This document shows positions 32,691 through 35,722 of a DNA stretch of 35,722 nt, piece after piece. Within the stretch, counting starts at the first letter, position 1. The number at the start of each line of letters is the position of its first letter. A program made the translations under genes and the position numbers. The notes beneath the pieces are model-generated. The model saw only the letters and a program-made list of their open reading frames with translations, was not told the DNA's origin and did no database searches. The stretch comes from Streptomyces aureoverticillatus (lineage in GTDB: Bacteria; Actinomycetota; Actinomycetes; Streptomycetales; Streptomycetaceae): contig NZ_BMSY01000027.1 in the NCBI RefSeq assembly GCF_014649395.1, positions 1-35,722 on the forward strand. The letters are read 5' to 3'.

Positions 32691-35405
32691 ATGCCCGCAC
32701 CCGACGACCGCCCCAGGACCGCTGCCGTCGCCGACGCGCCCTCGGACACCGCTGTCGCGGTGGACCGGCTGGTCACGGCCGGGCTCAAGGCTCTCGCCGA
32801 CTATGAGGCCCTGACCCAGGAGCAGGTGGATCACATCGTGAGCAAGGCCTCGGTCGCCGCCCTGGACCAGCACACCGCACTGGCGCGGCTCGCGGTGGAG
32901 GAGACCGGGCGTGGCGTGTTCGAGGACAAGGCCGTCAAGAACATGTTCGCCTGCGAGCACATCACGGACAGCATGGGCCCGATGAAGACCGTCGGGGTCA
33001 TCGCCCGCGACGACATCGAGGACACCGTCGAGATCGCGGAGCCGGTGGGAGTGGTGTGCGCGCTCACCCCGGTCACCAACCCCACCTCCACCACGATCTT
33101 CAAGGCGCTGCTCGCGCTGAAGACCCGCAACCCGGTCGTCTTCGCCTTCCACCCCTCGGCCCAGCGGTGCAGCGCCGAGGCGGCCCGGATCGTACGGGAC
33201 GCCGCTGTCGCCGCGGGCGCCCCGGAACACTGTGTCCAGTGGATCGAGTCCCCGTCGCTCGACGCGACCGACACCCTGATGCGCCACCCGGGCGTCGCAC
33301 TGATCCTCGCCACCGGCGGCAACTCCATGGTCAGGGCCGCCTATTCGGCGGGCAAGCCCGCCCTGGGCGTGGGTGCGGGCAACGTACCCGCGTACGTGCA
33401 CAAGAGCGCGCGGCTGCGCCGGGCCGTCAACGACGTGGTGCTGTCCAAGGCGTTCGACAACGGCATGATCTGCGCCTCCGAGCAGGCCGTCATCCTGGAC
33501 GACGAGATCTACGACGCGGCGCTGGCCGAGTTCCGGGCGCTGCACGCCCACCTGGCCACCGCCGAGGAAAAGGCGAAGCTGGAGGCGTTTCTCTTCCCCA
33601 TCGGTGCCGCAGGCTCGGGGTGTGAGCCCAAGGTCAACTCCGCGGCCGTCGGCCGGAGCCCGGCGTGGATCGCCCGGCAGGCCGGCTTCACCGTGCCCGA
33701 CGACACCTCGGTCATCCTGGCCGAGGCCGAACGGGTCGGCCGGGACGAGCCGCTGACCCGCGAGAAGCTCTGCCCGGTGCTCGCCGTGCTGCGTGCCGGC
33801 TCCGAGCAGCAGGGCTTCGGCCTGGCCGCCGACATGGTCGCCTTCCACGGCCAGGGCCACAGCGCCGTCATCCACACCGAGGACGCGGCGCTCGCCGAGG
33901 CGTACGGCAAGCGTCTGAAGACCGTACGGATCATCGTCAACGCGCCGTCCTCGCAGGGCGCCATCGGCGGCATCTACAACAACCTGCTGCCGTCGCTCAC
34001 CCTGGGCTGCGGCTCGTGGGGCAGCACCTCGGTGTCCAACAACGTGTCCGCCGCCCAGCTCCTCAACATCAAGCACCTCACCACGCGTCGCAACAACATG
34101 CAGTGGTTCAAGGTCCCGCCGAAAATCTACTTCGAGCCGCAGGCCATCTGCTATCTGGCGGCCATGCCGGACGTCCACCGCGTCACCGTCGTCACCGACG
34201 CGACCATGACCCGGCTCGGCTTCGTCGACCGCGTCACCCGCGTCCTGCAGCGGCGGCTCGATCCGGTCACCCTGCAGGTCATCGACAACGTCGAACCCGA
34301 GCCGAGCATCGACTCCGTCCAACGTGGGGCCCGTCTCATGCGGGACTTCAACCCGGACACCATCATCGCGCTCGGCGGCGGCTCGCCCATGGACGCAGCG
34401 AAGGTGATGTGGCTGTTGTACGAGCAGCCGGATGTCGACTTCGCCGACATGCGGCACAAGTTCTCCGACATCCGCAAACGTGCCTTCCACTTCCCCGTCC
34501 TGGGAGCGCGCGCCCGCCTGGTGTGCGTGCCCACCACCTCCGGCACCGGCGCCGAGGTCACTCCCTTCGCGGTCATATCGGATCCGGCCACCGGCAGGAA
34601 GTACCCCCTGGCCGACTACGCGCTCACGCCCAGCGTGGCCATCGTCGACCCGCTCCTCGCCACGGAGCTGCCTCCGGCGCTGGCGGCGGACAGCGGTTTC
34701 GACGCCCTCACCCACGCCATCGAGGCGTACGTGTCCGTGTACGCCAACGACTTCACCGACGGTCTGGCCCTGCACGCGATCCGCCTGATCTTCGACAACA
34801 TCGAGGCGGCGGTGAACGAGCGTGCCGGCCGGCCAGAGGCGCGGGAGAAGATGCACAACGCCGGCACCATCGCGGGCATGGCCTTCGGCAACGCCTTCCT
34901 CGGCATCGTCCACGCCATGTCCCACACCCTGGGCGCCACCTTCCACATCGCGCACGGCCGCACCAACGCCGTCCTGCTGCCCCACGTCATCCGCTACAAC
35001 GGCACCGTCCCCACCAAGCTCACGGGCTGGCCCAAGTACGAGAACTACCGCGCCCCCGAACGGTTCCAGGACGTGGCCCGCACCCTCGGACTGCCCGCCA
35101 CCACTGCACAAGAGGGTGTGGAATCGCTTGCCCGCGCCGTGGAGCGCCTGTGTGACGCCGTGGGCATCGAGCCGTCGTTCCGGTCCCTCGGCGTCGACGA
35201 GCACGCATTCCTCGACGCCCTGCCACTGCAGGCCCTCAACGCCTACGAGGATCAGTGCGCGCCCGCCAACCCGCGCATGCCCATGCTCGATGACATGCAG
35301 GAGATCATGCGGGCGGCCTATTACGGCACCGGCACCGGCGACGAGCCGCGCGCCGAGGGCCTGCCCGATGGGTCCGCCCTCGTGGGTCCCGCCGAACACT
35401 CCTAG
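32691..35405 (+). CDS. adhE: Bifunctional acetaldehyde-CoA / alcohol dehydrogenase AdhE
   Basis: AdhE reduces acetyl-CoA to acetaldehyde and then ethanol, oxidising two NADH. The 904-residue protein has an N-terminal aldehyde dehydrogenase domain with CALTPVTNPTSTTIFKALLA, LATGGNSMVRAAYSAGKPAL and catalytic Cys261 in GMICASEQAVI. The linker NNMQWFKVPPKIYFEP joins a C-terminal iron-dependent alcohol dehydrogenase domain. That domain has ALGGGSPMDAAKVMW, VPTTSGTGAEVTPFAVI, and metal ligands in DSGFDALTHAIEAYV and AMSHTLGATFHIAHGRTNAV. It is full length and undamaged. ATG 32691 follows GACGGAGG at 5-6 bases; an earlier in-frame ATG at 32676 has no such site. In the cytoplasm AdhE often forms filaments (spirosomes). 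Confidence 0.96.
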   Translation: MPAPDDRPRTAAVADAPSDTAVAVDRLVTAGLKALADYEALTQEQVDHIVSKASVAALDQHTALARLAVEETGRGVFEDKAVKNMFACEHITDSMGPMKTVGVIARDDIEDTVEIAEPVGVVCALTPVTNPTSTTIFKALLALKTRNPVVFAFHPSAQRCSAEAARIVRDAAVAAGAPEHCVQWIESPSLDATDTLMRHPGVALILATGGNSMVRAAYSAGKPALGVGAGNVPAYVHKSARLRRAVNDVVLSKAFDNGMICASEQAVILDDEIYDAALAEFRALHAHLATAEEKAKLEAFLFPIGAAGSGCEPKVNSAAVGRSPAWIARQAGFTVPDDTSVILAEAERVGRDEPLTREKLCPVLAVLRAGSEQQGFGLAADMVAFHGQGHSAVIHTEDAALAEAYGKRLKTVRIIVNAPSSQGAIGGIYNNLLPSLTLGCGSWGSTSVSNNVSAAQLLNIKHLTTRRNNMQWFKVPPKIYFEPQAICYLAAMPDVHRVTVVTDATMTRLGFVDRVTRVLQRRLDPVTLQVIDNVEPEPSIDSVQRGARLMRDFNPDTIIALGGGSPMDAAKVMWLLYEQPDVDFADMRHKFSDIRKRAFHFPVLGARARLVCVPTTSGTGAEVTPFAVISDPATGRKYPLADYALTPSVAIVDPLLATELPPALAADSGFDALTHAIEAYVSVYANDFTDGLALHAIRLIFDNIEAAVNERAGRPEAREKMHNAGTIAGMAFGNAFLGIVHAMSHTLGATFHIAHGRTNAVLLPHVIRYNGTVPTKLTGWPKYENYRAPERFQDVARTLGLPATTAQEGVESLARAVERLCDAVGIEPSFRSLGVDEHAFLDALPLQALNAYEDQCAPANPRMPMLDDMQEIMRAAYYGTGTGDEPRAEGLPDGSALVGPAEHS

Positions 35406-35421
35406 GTTCTGTCGGAAGAAA

Positions 35422-35436
35422 CGGACCTCGGGTCCG
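35422..35436 (+). terminator. Possible small terminator after adhE
   Basis: CGGACC and GGTCCG form a 6-bp stem with a 3-base loop, 17 bases after the adhE stop. It is short and has no T-run, so this is a weak call. Confidence 0.35.
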
Positions 35437-35513
35437 AGGGCGGCGGCTGCACTGACGCCGGCGGCATGAGGGGCCGACACAGTGCGCACGGGCGCGATGG
35501 CAGGATGACGGCA

Positions 35514-35722
35514 TGGTGGCGAATCAGCCATGGACGGGGCATCACGGTGACCTGCTGGCGGCGAAGGCGCTGGTGTACGACCCGAGCGGTTTCGCCTGCT
35601 CGCCGCCGGTGCCGGAACCGGAGAGCGCCGAGTACGCGGCGTGCGCGTTCACGCTTGATGGCCGCTCGGTTCGGTTCCGCGTGGCCAAGACCACCCCGAC
35701 GAAGGTGGGACAGTTCGTCACC
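35514..35722 (+). CDS. MepB-like protein, 5' part, cut by the window edge
   Basis: The frame from the ATG at 35514 is open to the right edge and has strong third-position GC. The 69 visible residues contain HGDLLAAKALVYDPSGFACS, EYAACAFTLDGRSVRFRVA and KTTPTKVGQFVT. This matches the start of MepB-family proteins, whose biochemical role is unclear. It seems unrelated to the hypoxia genes and may mark the end of that island. Confidence 0.7.

Noticed and set aside
32547..35531. 994-codon minus-strand frame opposite adhE
   Set aside because: It is the antisense shadow of a complete, highly conserved AdhE; its product is low-complexity Gly/Val/Asp/Arg with no motif. The same applies to the long minus frames at 29679-32357 (opposite ppdK) and 1678-4179 (opposite hypF).

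Overview
The window is high-GC DNA with strong third-position GC bias, GTG/ATG starts, GGAGG-type ribosome sites and many 4-bp stop/start overlaps. Gene content (twin CBS-BON proteins, two-domain universal stress proteins, Acg-type nitroreductase, PPDK, Stealth protein, MepB) points to Streptomyces or a close actinomycete. It resembles the 'dormancy/hypoxia' island that DevR/DosR controls in Mycobacterium and OsdR in Streptomyces coelicolor. The species assignment is inference.

Layout. 1-1008: fragment of a left-hand gene, then a CBS-BON protein. 1089-4334: hydrogenase maturation set (endopeptidase, hypF, hypC). 4469-9035: five-gene operon for a group-3b-like [NiFe] hydrogenase (Fe-S beta subunit, cyclic-nucleotide-binding-fold protein, FAD/2Fe-2S gamma subunit, small subunit, large subunit), followed by hypD and hypE (9142-11325). 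hypA and hypB are not here. 11395-15350: a graveyard of broken genes (Stealth protein fused to an Acg-type nitroreductase start, a cNMP-fold fragment, a CBS protein, a universal stress protein, a second hypC). 15458-18612: intact flavodoxin, CBS-BON protein and two universal stress proteins. 19360-21537: a second hydrogenase-protease homologue lacking two metal ligands, and a CBS protein whose BON part is out of frame. 21538-26713: an acyl/acetyl-CoA synthetase missing its C-terminal domain, a secreted protein, arginine deiminase and ornithine carbamoyltransferase stubs, two damaged universal stress proteins, and an intact PPOX-fold protein. 27355-35722: LysM/Gmad2 protein, small remnants, universal stress protein, pyruvate phosphate dikinase, bifunctional AdhE, and the start of a mepB-like gene.

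How it fits together (inference). The intact genes form a coherent low-oxygen package. The NAD(P)-linked hydrogenase can exchange electrons between H2 and nicotinamide cofactors. AdhE can reoxidise NADH by reducing acetyl-CoA to ethanol. PPDK saves energy at the PEP/pyruvate node. Universal stress, CBS, PPOX and flavodoxin proteins are typical co-regulated partners.

A 16-bp partly palindromic sequence close to GGGRCCATCCGGCCCT recurs upstream of many of these units: before the first CBS gene, the hydrogenase operon, the flavodoxin, the second protease homologue, the CoA synthetase, the PPOX gene, a universal stress gene and adhE. It is the best candidate for a shared DevR/OsdR-type operator.

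The most striking feature beyond the hydrogenase is the density of internal-deletion gene fusions and remnants, including copies of hypC, hypE-like and cNMP-fold sequences. They suggest that a second hydrogenase/hypoxia gene set once lay here and has decayed.
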